Assembly: GCA_041658605.1 (NCBI GenBank)
Contig: JBAZZU010000029.1
Span: 1 to 27,467 of the forward strand
Direction: 5' to 3'
DNA length: 27,467 nt
Origin: JBAZWE01 sp041658605
Lineage (GTDB): Bacteria; Actinomycetota; Thermoleophilia; BMS3ABIN01
A program made the position numbers and the translations under genes. The notes below the pieces were generated by a model. The model was not told the DNA's origin and did not search any database. It was given only the letters and a program-made list of their open reading frames with translations. The number at the start of each line of letters is the position of its first letter. Position 1 is the first letter of the stretch. Shown here one piece after another: positions 14,731-21,590 of the stretch.

Positions 14731-15603
14731 GTGTTAAGCATCGCGTTACCCAAAGGCAGCCTGCAGGAGCAGACGCTCCTTCTTTTCACCGAAGCCGACC
14801 TGCCGGTCAAGCGGAGCTCCCGCGAGTATACGGTCTCCATCGCTGACGAGCGCATCAGCAACGTCAAGATACTGAGGCCGCAGGAGATACCAAAGTATGT
14901 CGAGGAGGGCTATTTCGACATGGGGATATCCGGTCTGGACTGCATCACGGAGTCCGGCGCCGGTGTGGTCGAGGTGGCGGACATGCCCTACGCCAAGACC
15001 GGCACCGGTTTTATGAAGATGGTAATCGCCGTCCCCGAGGATTCAAGCATTCAGGCCGCCGCCGACATCAAGCCCGGCAGCCGCGTGACCACGGAGTTTC
15101 CCAACATCACCAGGAATTACTTCGAGAAGCTCGGCATCCCGGTTGACGTCTTCTATTCCTATGGAGCTACCGAGGCCAAGGTGCCGGAGATCATGGACGT
15201 GGTGGTCGACCTGACCGAGACCGGCTCCACGCTGAGGCGAAACCACCTGAAGATCGTCGACGTCATCATGGAATCGACGACCCGGCTCATCGCCAACAAG
15301 GCATCCTGGGAGGACCCGGAAAAGCGCAAGGCGATGGAAGAGATACGCACGCTGCTGCTGGGCGTGATCGACGCCCGCGGCCGTGTGCTGCTCTCGATGA
15401 ACGTGGCCAAAGACCGGCTCGATGACGTCGTGGGTGTGCTGCCGGCCATGAAACGGCCCACGGTCGCCCCGCTTTACGACAGCGACTCATTCTCGATCAC
15501 GACGGTGGTCGACAAGGATACGGTCAATGTCATCATCCCGAAACTCAAGGCCGTGGGCGCCGAGGATATACTCGAGCAGAACATCTCGAAGATCGTGCGG
15601 TAG
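14731..15603 (+). CDS. hisG: ATP phosphoribosyltransferase, long form
   Basis: Catalyses the first step of histidine synthesis, joining ATP and phosphoribosyl pyrophosphate, and is feedback-inhibited by histidine. The 290-residue length and a C-terminal ACT-like domain (about 215-290, APLYDSDSFSITTVVDKDTV onward) mark the long, self-contained form, which does not need HisZ. The catalytic part shows LPKGSLQ, DMGISGLDCI, TEFPNITRNYF and the phosphate-binding DLTETGSTLRRNHL. GTG at 14731 follows AAGGAG at 14719-14724, a strong ribosome binding site. No other his gene is nearby, so it is separated from the rest of the pathway. Confidence 0.95.
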   Translation: MLSIALPKGSLQEQTLLLFTEADLPVKRSSREYTVSIADERISNVKILRPQEIPKYVEEGYFDMGISGLDCITESGAGVVEVADMPYAKTGTGFMKMVIAVPEDSSIQAAADIKPGSRVTTEFPNITRNYFEKLGIPVDVFYSYGATEAKVPEIMDVVVDLTETGSTLRRNHLKIVDVIMESTTRLIANKASWEDPEKRKAMEEIRTLLLGVIDARGRVLLSMNVAKDRLDDVVGVLPAMKRPTVAPLYDSDSFSITTVVDKDTVNVIIPKLKAVGAEDILEQNISKIVR

Positions 15604-15689
15604 GGGCGCCGTTGTTCCTGACTTTAGACGAAGCTGCCAGCACCGACCGTCCGGATTCCGGCATCGTAGATGAAACGGTGAGCTGATTT

Positions 15690-16646
15690 ATGGTAAAAAA
15701 CCGGGAAGGCGTGGTGGTTTTCAGCAGGCAGGCCGCTCCGAATATCAATTATGTAATGCAGGCGCGGACCCTGTTTGTCGCCCTGGTGACGCTCGTGGTC
15801 ATCTTCAGCATCCCGTTCTTCAGGTCCGGCAATTCATCATGGGTGGAGATGAATCCCTATTTGCAGGGGATGACCCTTTCCCTGGCGGCGGCCCTGTTGT
15901 GCCAGGCTTACTTCAGCTTCAGGCTCGGAAACGCCCTGTTATTGCTGTTTATCTCCCTTACCGTATCTCTTGCGGCTGAAAGCATGGGGCTTCGCTGGGC
16001 CTGGCCGTTCGGCAGCCAGTACCATTACAACCCCGCGATCGGCCCGACGCTTCCTGGTGGCGTGCCGCTATGCATCCCTGTTACCTGGTTCATGCTGGCA
16101 TACACGGCACTCGCTTTCCTGGGCCCATTTACGGTTCGGCCCGGGGGCCTCCTGTCTTACAGGCGGGTTTTGCTGAAGGCTGTTTTATGCGCCCTGTTTA
16201 TCACGGCCGCGGACTTCGTTATAGACCCGCTGGCAGTCAAGTATGAGGCCTGGTTCTGGCACCAGCCGGGTGGATACTTCGGCGTGCCCCCCGGAAACTT
16301 CGCCGGCTGGTTCATCGTTGCTTTTTTGATATGCGGCGGTACCATTCTTCTCGAGAAACCGCGCCATGGCTATCGGTACAGGGATCACATTTCCCTGGAC
16401 GTGCCGTTTGCCGTGACCTCAATCTCCCTGACGTCGATATGTCTGGAGGAAAGCGTCATTCGCACCGGTTCTGCCCTGCCTGTGGCGCTGGCCCTGACAT
16501 TCATGGCGCCATGCTGGCTCTACTGGCTGGCTTCTTTAATACAGTCCCGGCGCGGAGCGGTACGTTTCCAGGGGAGGGGAATCGAGAAGATCGGGGAATT
16601 TCAAAGGGTTCAGGAAGCGGGGATTATTCTGGAAAGAGAAGGGTAA
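15690..16646 (+). CDS. CruF-like carotenoid biosynthesis protein (DUF422)
   Basis: A 318-residue membrane protein with about seven hydrophobic helices. It fits the DUF422 family, whose characterised members (CruF, bisanhydrobacterioruberin hydratase) add water to the psi end of acyclic carotenoids. Diagnostic stretches are GGVPLCIPVTWFMLAY, DFVIDPLAVKYEAWFW and GYFGVPPGNFAGWFIVAF. The C-terminal 30 residues are polar and without family match. ATG at 15690 has a weak GGTGAGC upstream. No phytoene synthase, desaturase or lycopene elongase is in the window, so its substrate must come from elsewhere and its exact reaction is open. Confidence 0.8.
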   Translation: MVKNREGVVVFSRQAAPNINYVMQARTLFVALVTLVVIFSIPFFRSGNSSWVEMNPYLQGMTLSLAAALLCQAYFSFRLGNALLLLFISLTVSLAAESMGLRWAWPFGSQYHYNPAIGPTLPGGVPLCIPVTWFMLAYTALAFLGPFTVRPGGLLSYRRVLLKAVLCALFITAADFVIDPLAVKYEAWFWHQPGGYFGVPPGNFAGWFIVAFLICGGTILLEKPRHGYRYRDHISLDVPFAVTSISLTSICLEESVIRTGSALPVALALTFMAPCWLYWLASLIQSRRGAVRFQGRGIEKIGEFQRVQEAGIILEREG

Positions 16647-16782
16647 CAGCCGGCCGTCCCCATCGACCGGCGTTAGTCCCGGAAACCGAGCTTCATGTCA
16701 ACTTTTTTACTGCTAAAGGGAATCTGCTAAAGTCCGATAGCGTGTCAAGCATTTTTGTTGATAGACAGCCGGGACCAGGAAT

Positions 16783-17289
16783 ATGCAGATTAAAAAAAAC
16801 ATCTCACTTATTCTCGGGATATCGATCCCCATCCTGATGATTGTTTTCGTGGCGGCCGCCATCTACCTGCCCGGTTTCTTCATTCATCCACAGTACAACT
16901 TCCTTTATTCCACAAGCAGTGATTACTACGGCGGACAGGAGTTCACCATAGAAAATGGGAAACTTGTCAAAGGGGAAGTAAAGCGTCCCGACGGCCAGAA
17001 GACAACGGGTGAAACAAAGTTGTTCATCCACGACGTCATCAGCGAACAAAACCGGGAAGTATCTTTGGAGGAAGCCCGGAGCCTGGAACTGGATCCATAC
17101 CACAAGTCACTGGACGGATTTGAAGTCGTGCACGAAGGCAGCGGCGACAGCTTTCTACCGTTCGGCCATTCGTCGGGCGATTACTGCTCCCGATATCTCA
17201 GCGGCCACAACATGAGCAGGAAGCTTGAACTTCAGCTCAGCAGCAGCTCATCCTGCGGTAATTTCCGCTTCATCGGCTGGGTGAAGTAG
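16783..17289 (+). CDS. Membrane-anchored protein of unknown function
   Basis: A 168-residue protein with one N-terminal hydrophobic segment (about residues 8-30, SLILGISIPILMIVFVAAAI) and an exported or periplasm-side remainder, by inference a signal anchor. The soluble part has tyrosine- and serine-rich patches (YNFLYSTSSDYYGG; SGDYCSRYLSGHN), two cysteines that could pair, and ends NFRFIGWVK. I recall similar uncharacterised proteins ending in FxFxGWV, but cannot name a function. ATG at 16783 follows GGGACCAGGA. It ends one base before the start of the DUF2157-like gene, so the two are coupled and probably act together. Upstream, CTGCTAAAG occurs twice (16709 and 16727), possibly as promoter elements. 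Confidence 0.75.
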   Translation: MQIKKNISLILGISIPILMIVFVAAAIYLPGFFIHPQYNFLYSTSSDYYGGQEFTIENGKLVKGEVKRPDGQKTTGETKLFIHDVISEQNREVSLEEARSLELDPYHKSLDGFEVVHEGSGDSFLPFGHSSGDYCSRYLSGHNMSRKLELQLSSSSSCGNFRFIGWVK

Positions 17290-17290
17290 C

Positions 17291-18316
17291 ATGGCCGACA
17301 AAAAAGAAATACTGGAATACATCACAAAGCTGGCCGAGCAGAAGGTCGTTACCAAAGACGAATTAAATATGGCTTACGATGCCGGCTGCGAAATCAAGAC
17401 TGTTCTGGTGCCGCCGGCAACGGCCGTAACGGAGCCGGCGGATTCATCAAGGCCGGCAAAGAGATTCGGTATCGCCGAGATCCTGTATTACATCGGCGGG
17501 GCGATCGTCTTTATGGGCATCGTCATTCTGGTGGCGCAGAACTGGAAGACACTCGGGTTCGGCCCGAGGGTCGTGGCGACGCTTGGCGGCGGGCTGGCGG
17601 CATACTCCGTGGGCCTCATTTTCAGCAGGGACGAAAGACTAGAGACGGCGGCTCCGGCCTTTTTTCTGATATCCGCACTGGTCATGCCGGTAGGGCTGTA
17701 CGTTGTCTTTGATAACGCGGGGTTCAAGGTAAGCAGCTATGGCTATCAGAGCCTGATTTCAGGGATACTGTTTGCCACATACCTGGCGTCGTTTTTTGTC
17801 TTCCGCAAAAGCATTTTTGTCCTGTTCAGCATACTTTATGGCACCTGGCTATTTTTCAGCCTCACCAGCTATCTCCTGGTCAAAGGCCCTCAGTTTGATG
17901 AACAGGATTTCTACATGTACCGCGCTCTTTTTGCCGGTATCTCATACATGCTGCTTGGTCATGCCTTTTCGAAAACCCGATACTCAGCGATATCCGTGTT
18001 TCTCAATAATTTCGGGCTCCTGGGCTTTCTGGGCGCCGCACTGGCCCTGGGCGGAGAGAAGCCGCGCCAGAACGTTTTCTGGGAACTGATTTACCCGGGG
18101 CTGGTCTTTGGAATCCTGTTCCTCAGCGTACATTTGAAGAGCAAGGCATATCTCGTCTGGGGCACGATCTTTCTCATGCTCTACCTGCTCAAGATCACCT
18201 CCGAGTATTTTACTAAGGGTTTTGGCTGGCCCCTGGCGCTGGTCATGCTGGGCCTGTCGCTGATCGGAGTCGGCTACATGTCGGTCTCAATCAAAAGGAA
18301 ATACCTCTCCGTCTAG
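17291..18316 (+). CDS. DUF2157-like polytopic membrane protein
   Basis: A 341-residue protein with a soluble N-terminal 60 residues (KKEILEYITKLAEQKVVTKDEL, helical) followed by about nine hydrophobic helices. The layout and the segment IGGAIVFMGIVILVAQNWK fit DUF2157-type proteins, which have no established function. There are no obvious catalytic motifs. ATG at 17291 follows the previous stop by one base, so translation is likely coupled with the membrane-anchored partner. A perfect 12-base-pair hairpin begins in its stop codon. The pairing of a single-span exported protein with a polytopic one suggests a small membrane complex; that is inference. Confidence 0.75.
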   Translation: MADKKEILEYITKLAEQKVVTKDELNMAYDAGCEIKTVLVPPATAVTEPADSSRPAKRFGIAEILYYIGGAIVFMGIVILVAQNWKTLGFGPRVVATLGGGLAAYSVGLIFSRDERLETAAPAFFLISALVMPVGLYVVFDNAGFKVSSYGYQSLISGILFATYLASFFVFRKSIFVLFSILYGTWLFFSLTSYLLVKGPQFDEQDFYMYRALFAGISYMLLGHAFSKTRYSAISVFLNNFGLLGFLGAALALGGEKPRQNVFWELIYPGLVFGILFLSVHLKSKAYLVWGTIFLMLYLLKITSEYFTKGFGWPLALVMLGLSLIGVGYMSVSIKRKYLSV

Positions 18317-18350
18317 AATACAATGGCAACAGGATGTCGCCATTGTATTC
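18316..18350 (+). terminator. Perfect hairpin at the end of the DUF2157-like gene
   Basis: GAATACAATGGC (18316-18327) pairs perfectly with GCCATTGTATTC (18339-18350) around an 11-base loop. It starts on the last base of the stop codon. The stem is AT-rich and no T run follows, so it may be a processing or stability element rather than a classic terminator. Confidence 0.55.
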
Positions 18351-18367
18351 AATTTCAGACAAGGTAA

Positions 18368-18416
18368 AGCCGGTAGACACCGCAAGCCATGGAAGTCTAC
18401 CATGCGGCGGCCGGCT
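18368..18416 (+). ncRNA. Candidate structured RNA (possible pseudoknot)
   Basis: GGTAGAC (18372-18378) pairs perfectly with GTCTACC (18395-18401). Its loop holds CCGCA (18380-18384), which can pair with TGCGG (18403-18407) just beyond the stem, giving an H-type pseudoknot. An outer pairing AGCC/GGCT (18368-18371 and 18413-18416) could enclose it. It lies about 100 bases upstream of the lysine-rich small gene and could be its leader. The structure is deduced by eye only. Confidence 0.35.
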
Positions 18417-18517
18417 CGCGATGAAGAGCATACTTATGCTTCAGGACACCGGTCGGGGCTGAAAGAGGGGTCCGGGAGCTGTTCGCCAAATAATTTTAAG
18501 ACGACAAAGGAGAGACC

Positions 18518-18619
18518 ATGGCTAAAGGTAAGGACGCAAAGAAGGACGTAAAAAAGAAATCTGAAAAATCCCTGAAGGAAAAAAGGCGCGACAAGAAGGC
18601 AAAAAAAGAAAAGAAATAG
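18518..18619 (+). CDS. 33-residue lysine-rich small protein
   Basis: Reads from ATG 18518 to TAG 18617. Sixteen of 33 residues are lysine, with two arginines; it starts MAKGKDAKKDVKKK and ends KKAKKEKK, so it is extremely basic and probably disordered. The ribosome binding site AAAGGAGAG, four bases before the ATG, is among the best in the window, which supports real translation. I recall similar short MAKGKD...KK proteins annotated as hypothetical in other bacteria. A nucleic-acid or ribosome contact is plausible from charge alone, but no function is known. The AlkD-like frame begins within about 20 bases of its stop. Confidence 0.7.
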   Translation: MAKGKDAKKDVKKKSEKSLKEKRRDKKAKKEKK

Positions 18620-18638
18620 TCCAAAGAAATCGATCACG

Positions 18639-19346
18639 ATAAACACAGCAGAACAGATAATCAGCAGGCTGGATGGGCTTGGCGACAGCGACACGGCGGC
18701 CCACTCACAGCGATTCTTCAAAACCGGAAAGGGCGAGTACGGCGAGGGAGACATTTTCCTCGGCATCAGAGTCCCCGTCCTGAGGAAATGCGCCAGGGAA
18801 TTTCGGGAGACAGATCTGGAGGATACGCTCCGTCTGCTGAAGTCCCCCTTCCACGAAGCCCGGCTGCTCGCCCTGTTCATGCTTGTGGCAGGATACAGGA
18901 AAGGCGATGACGGCCAAAAACAAGCCATCTACCGCGCCTACCTCGATAACACGAAGCACATCAACAACTGGGACCTGGTCGACAGTTCGGCGGAGCATAT
19001 CATCGGCGCTCACCTGTCAGGCAGGGACCGAAAACCACTTTACCGGCTCGCGCGCTCAAAGAGCCTCTGGGAACGGAGAATCGGCATCATGTCAACATTC
19101 TGTTTCATAAAGCAGCGGGATTTCGCGGATACGCTCGCCCTGTCTGAGCTGCTGCTTGGCGATAAGGAGGACCTGCTCCACAAGGCAGTGGGGTGGATGC
19201 TGCGCGAAGTAGGCAACAGGGACAAAGAAGGCGAAGAGTCATTCCTGGCAAGGCACTACAGACAGATGCCGAGGACGATGTTACGCTATGCCATTGAGAA
19301 ATTTCCCGAGGTTGAGAGACAGGCGTATCTGCATGGAACAAAGTAA
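18639..19346 (+). CDS. AlkD-like DNA glycosylase, non-canonical start codon
   Basis: Predicted to remove alkylated bases (7-methylguanine or 3-methyladenine type) from DNA using HEAT-like repeats. Family features are RFFKTGKGEYGEGD near the N-terminus, FLGIRVPVLRK, the active-site stretch HINNWDLVDSSA and LRYAIEKFP near the end. Family N-termini align from about INTAEQIISRLDGLG. That frame is open from 18576 but holds no ATG, GTG or TTG until ATG 18879, which would remove the first 80 residues including conserved motifs. ATA at 18639 and ATC at 18633 are the nearest candidate starts; the coordinate given is therefore tentative. The gene starts just after the lysine-rich gene and may be coupled to it. 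A sequencing error is a possible explanation. Confidence 0.75.
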   Translation: MNTAEQIISRLDGLGDSDTAAHSQRFFKTGKGEYGEGDIFLGIRVPVLRKCAREFRETDLEDTLRLLKSPFHEARLLALFMLVAGYRKGDDGQKQAIYRAYLDNTKHINNWDLVDSSAEHIIGAHLSGRDRKPLYRLARSKSLWERRIGIMSTFCFIKQRDFADTLALSELLLGDKEDLLHKAVGWMLREVGNRDKEGEESFLARHYRQMPRTMLRYAIEKFPEVERQAYLHGTK

Positions 19347-19438
19347 TATGCCCATTATGGATTTCCCTGTATCATGACGGCGCGGGCGACAGATGAATCC
19401 TTCAGGGACGGCGGCAGGAGCAGGCAATCATAAATTTA

Positions 19439-20320
19439 ATGACTTTCAGGAGATGGCCTCACGGGCGAGCATTAATTCTAATGCTCGCGATTGCTTTTTT
19501 CCTGCAGGCCGGCTGCGGTGAAAAAGACGGCGCTGGATCATCGGGAAGTCCATCCGTTTCAACCGGCTCCGTTAGATCATCCGAAAAAACCGGCGGCTGG
19601 TATCGGCCACCCCTGAACGTAACCTGGCAATGGCAGCTGAAAGGGAAAGTCAACACCGGTTATCCCGTTCAGATGTATGACATCGACCTCATCGACTCCC
19701 CGGAGACCCTGATCGGATCCCTCAGATCGTCAGGCAAAAAAGTGATCTGCTATTTCTCTGCCGGTTCGTATGAGAAATGGCGGCCGGACGCTTCCGAATT
19801 CACACAGCGTGACCTTGGGAGCACCCTTGAAGGCTGGGAGGACGAAAAGTGGCTGGATATCCGCTCGACAAACGTGAGAAGGATCATGCAGGAACGGCTC
19901 GATCTGGCAAAACAAAAAGGCTGTGACTGCGTCGAGCCTGACAATATGGACGGTTATGCTAACGACTCCGGGTTTGATTTAAGCGCATCCGACCAGATCG
20001 ACTTCAACCGCTTTATCGCCGCCGAGGCGCACCAGAGGGGTCTGTCCGTGGGCTTAAAGAACGATTTGGACCAGGTTGGCCAGCTGGTCGACTATTTCGA
20101 TTTCAGCGTCAACGAGCAGTGCCACGAGTTCGACGAATGCGAGCTGCTTGCACCCTTTACAAAGGCTGGGAAGCCGGTGCTGAATGCGGAGTACGAAGAG
20201 GCGCTGGCTTCGAATGCGGCTGAAAGAAAATCACTTTGTGAAACGTCGGCCAGTGAAGATTTCAGCACGCTTGTTTTGCCGCTCCAGCTAGATGACTCCT
20301 TCCGTTTCAGCTGCATGTGA
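19439..20320 (+). CDS. GH114 family lipoprotein (endo-alpha-1,4-polygalactosaminidase-like)
   Basis: A 293-residue secreted lipoprotein. The first 25 residues are a signal peptide and LQAGC is a lipobox with the lipid-bearing cysteine at residue 26. A serine- and glycine-rich linker follows. The rest matches the GH114 barrel: VTWQWQLKG, VQMYDIDLIDSP, KVICYFSAGSYEKW, WLDIRS, CVEPDNMDGY with probable catalytic acids, and SVGLKNDLDQ. Family members cut alpha-1,4-linked galactosamine polymers, as found in some biofilm exopolysaccharides; the true substrate here is unknown. ATG at 19439 has no close ribosome binding site, but it gives a sensible signal peptide. Its neighbours are unrelated. Confidence 0.85.
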   Translation: MTFRRWPHGRALILMLAIAFFLQAGCGEKDGAGSSGSPSVSTGSVRSSEKTGGWYRPPLNVTWQWQLKGKVNTGYPVQMYDIDLIDSPETLIGSLRSSGKKVICYFSAGSYEKWRPDASEFTQRDLGSTLEGWEDEKWLDIRSTNVRRIMQERLDLAKQKGCDCVEPDNMDGYANDSGFDLSASDQIDFNRFIAAEAHQRGLSVGLKNDLDQVGQLVDYFDFSVNEQCHEFDECELLAPFTKAGKPVLNAEYEEALASNAAERKSLCETSASEDFSTLVLPLQLDDSFRFSCM

Positions 20321-20427
20321 AAGGGGTATCCGGTTACTGCGCCTGCGAAGGATAAAGTCTCGGTCTGCGTTGCGCGGCGCCGGCGCTATCGGGTGCATGT
20401 CATGTGAACCAGTGTGGGAGCATAACG

Positions 20428-20652
20428 ATGAGGCCAAGGAATCCGATGCCGGAGTTTGTGGATGACGCGCTGAGAGAAAGCGGTCTTATGGACGCATATT
20501 TTGCAAGGCCGCCATATCAGCGAAATGATTACCTGGGGTGGATCTCCCGGGCCAGAAGGGAAGAAACCGTGAATAAACGCCTCAAGCAGATGCTGGACGA
20601 GCTGCGCAGGGGCGATGTCTACATGAAGATGCGCTGGAAACCAAAAGCCTGA
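20428..20652 (+). CDS. Small YdeI/OmpD-associated family protein
   Basis: A 74-residue protein resembling the C-terminal module of the YdeI/OmpD-associated (OmdA) family, sometimes called bacteriocin-protection proteins. The core is YQRNDYLGWISRARREETVN followed by KRLKQMLDELRRGDVYMKM, where the family keeps a Y-x-x-W-I, E-T and R-L pattern. ATG at 20428 follows GGGAG at 20416-20420 with seven bases between. The GTG at 20404 would add eight residues without similarity. The biochemical role of this short form is not established. Confidence 0.7.
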   Translation: MRPRNPMPEFVDDALRESGLMDAYFARPPYQRNDYLGWISRARREETVNKRLKQMLDELRRGDVYMKMRWKPKA

Positions 20653-20704
20653 AACGGTTTTTTATAGTGACAGAAGATTTCAATGCCGGAGAATAGTCAT
20701 AAAG

Positions 20705-20875
20705 ATGAGCAGTGGCCACTCACATAAACGTCCCGGAGCGCGCGCCTTTTTCACAAACTGGAGCGAATCCGACCTGCCGCTTGCAGGGAAACTCCGCCTG
20801 ACGTTCCGCAACCAGTGGATCAAGGTAAGGCATGGCCAGAGCTGTTGCGGGCATGAAGGCGAACCGGGCTGCTGA
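20705..20875 (+). CDS. 56-residue protein with C-terminal CCGHEGEPGC motif
   Basis: Reads from ATG 20705 to TGA 20873. The N-terminus has two histidines and basic residues, the middle is KLRLTFRNQWIKVRHGQS, and the protein ends exactly at CCGHEGEPGC. I recall similar short proteins with a terminal CCGN-GEPGC type motif in other bacteria, without known function. Three clustered cysteines and a histidine suggest metal binding or redox chemistry. A GGAG lies 13 bases upstream of the ATG, rather far. The aromatic and basic middle recalls a membrane- or nucleic-acid-contacting helix. The clear family motif is the main support that this short frame is real. Confidence 0.65.
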   Translation: MSSGHSHKRPGARAFFTNWSESDLPLAGKLRLTFRNQWIKVRHGQSCCGHEGEPGC

Positions 20876-21038
20876 CAGGTGGCCGACGAGTCCCGGCGGG
20901 ATTCGGAGCAGGAGTAGCAAGAGGAACATCTCAGTTCTCACCAGTGCTTCAGCCGGAGCACCTTAAAACAAATTCATTGAAGCAGAACGTGCTACCGGTT
21001 GCTTCAAATCCAGGCATGATCGCCACAAGGAAGGGAAA
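20876..21038. other. Intergenic stretch with a stem-loop
   Basis: No gene seen. TTGAAGCA (20977-20984) pairs perfectly with TGCTTCAA (21000-21007) around a 15-base loop. No T run follows, so it is not an obvious terminator. Confidence 0.4.
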
Positions 21039-21061
21039 GGGGCGCGCCTGCGGCGCGCCCC
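21039..21061 (-). terminator. Terminator of the minus-strand cysteine-rich gene
   Basis: GGGGCGCGCC (21039-21048) pairs perfectly with GGCGCGCCCC (21052-21061) around three bases. On the minus strand the stem is followed by TTTCCCTTCC. It lies about 30 bases beyond the minus-strand stop codon at 21093. Confidence 0.6.
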
Positions 21062-21092
21062 TGACACAGCGATCCCCGTGCGACCCGGTTGA

Positions 21093-21443
21093 TCAGGTAC
21101 GCGTCTTCCGTGGCCTTCCCGCTGTATCCGCCCACTTGCGAGCACCGATTTCCCAGGAAAAAACGTGGCGGGGCACTTCTTCGACTGCGATTCCCGGACT
21201 ATCATCCATGGCCGGATCCGGAGCGCCCCTCAACAGGAATCCCTCATCGCATGCGGGGTAAGTCCTGTCTATTTTTCCAACGATGTTCTCATTACTGCAG
21301 TAGTCCCTCACATGGTTCTTGCAAACGTAGGCTTCCCTCTCAAACAAATCGCATGTGGTGCATGGTTTTTTGCATTTGGACATGTGTCGTTTCAGTGCTA
21401 GATAATGGCAGTCACCGCAAGTATTTTGGCTGGAGTGTGACAT
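21093..21443 (-). CDS. Cysteine-rich probable zinc-binding protein
   Basis: A 116-residue protein with eight cysteines at residues 9, 12, 24, 28, 31, 41, 49 and 65 and histidines at 3, 13, 20 and 44, all in the N-terminal 65 residues. The pattern CGDCH, then CKKPCTTC, then VCKNH and YCSNEN suggests two metal sites. The C-terminal 50 residues are polar, without recognised motifs. ATG at 21443 is preceded by AGGTGA at the right distance. A 49-residue frame (21398-21547) overlaps its start in another frame, and a palindromic control region lies upstream. I do not recognise the family; a zinc ribbon-like or ferredoxin-like fold is possible. A dedicated terminator and good start signals make it a likely gene. 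Confidence 0.6.
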   Translation of the reverse strand: MSHSSQNTCGDCHYLALKRHMSKCKKPCTTCDLFEREAYVCKNHVRDYCSNENIVGKIDRTYPACDEGFLLRGAPDPAMDDSPGIAVEEVPRHVFSWEIGARKWADTAGRPRKTRT

Positions 21444-21547
21444 GAAGTCACCTGCTTTCTCTTAACGAGCCCTTTAGAAACTACACGGGCTTTTTTGATT
21501 CCCTCTTCGCCAATGCACAAGTTGTTACGGCTCATTTCTTCCTTCAT
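21398..21547 (-). CDS. 49-residue upstream ORF of the cysteine-rich gene
   Basis: Minus-strand frame from ATG 21547 to TAG 21398, with a strong GGGAGG ribosome binding site a few bases upstream. It begins MKEEMSRNNLCIGEEG and continues KKARVVSKGLVKRK. Its last 15 codons overlap the first codons of the cysteine-rich gene in a different frame. It may be a real small protein, a regulatory upstream frame that couples translation of the next gene, or the true N-terminus of one longer protein split by a frameshift. No homologue is recognised. Confidence 0.45.
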   Translation of the reverse strand: MKEEMSRNNLCIGEEGIKKARVVSKGLVKRKQVTSCHTPAKILAVTAII

Positions 21548-21569
21548 GCTCACCCTCCCTTTTTAGATA

Positions 21570-21590
21570 AATAGTTTTTGTGAAACTATT
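21570..21590 (-). promoter_or_regulatory. Palindromic operator-like site
   Basis: AATAGTTT (21570-21577) and AAACTATT (21583-21590) form a perfect inverted repeat around TTGTG, about 23 bases upstream of the small minus-strand frame. GTGAAA recurs nearby at about 21580 and 21601. Size and symmetry fit a dimeric repressor or activator site. Confidence 0.5.

Noticed and set aside
18434..18928. 164-codon minus-strand open frame
   Set aside because: Low-complexity phenylalanine- and serine-rich product opposite the lysine-rich and AlkD-like genes; no family similarity.
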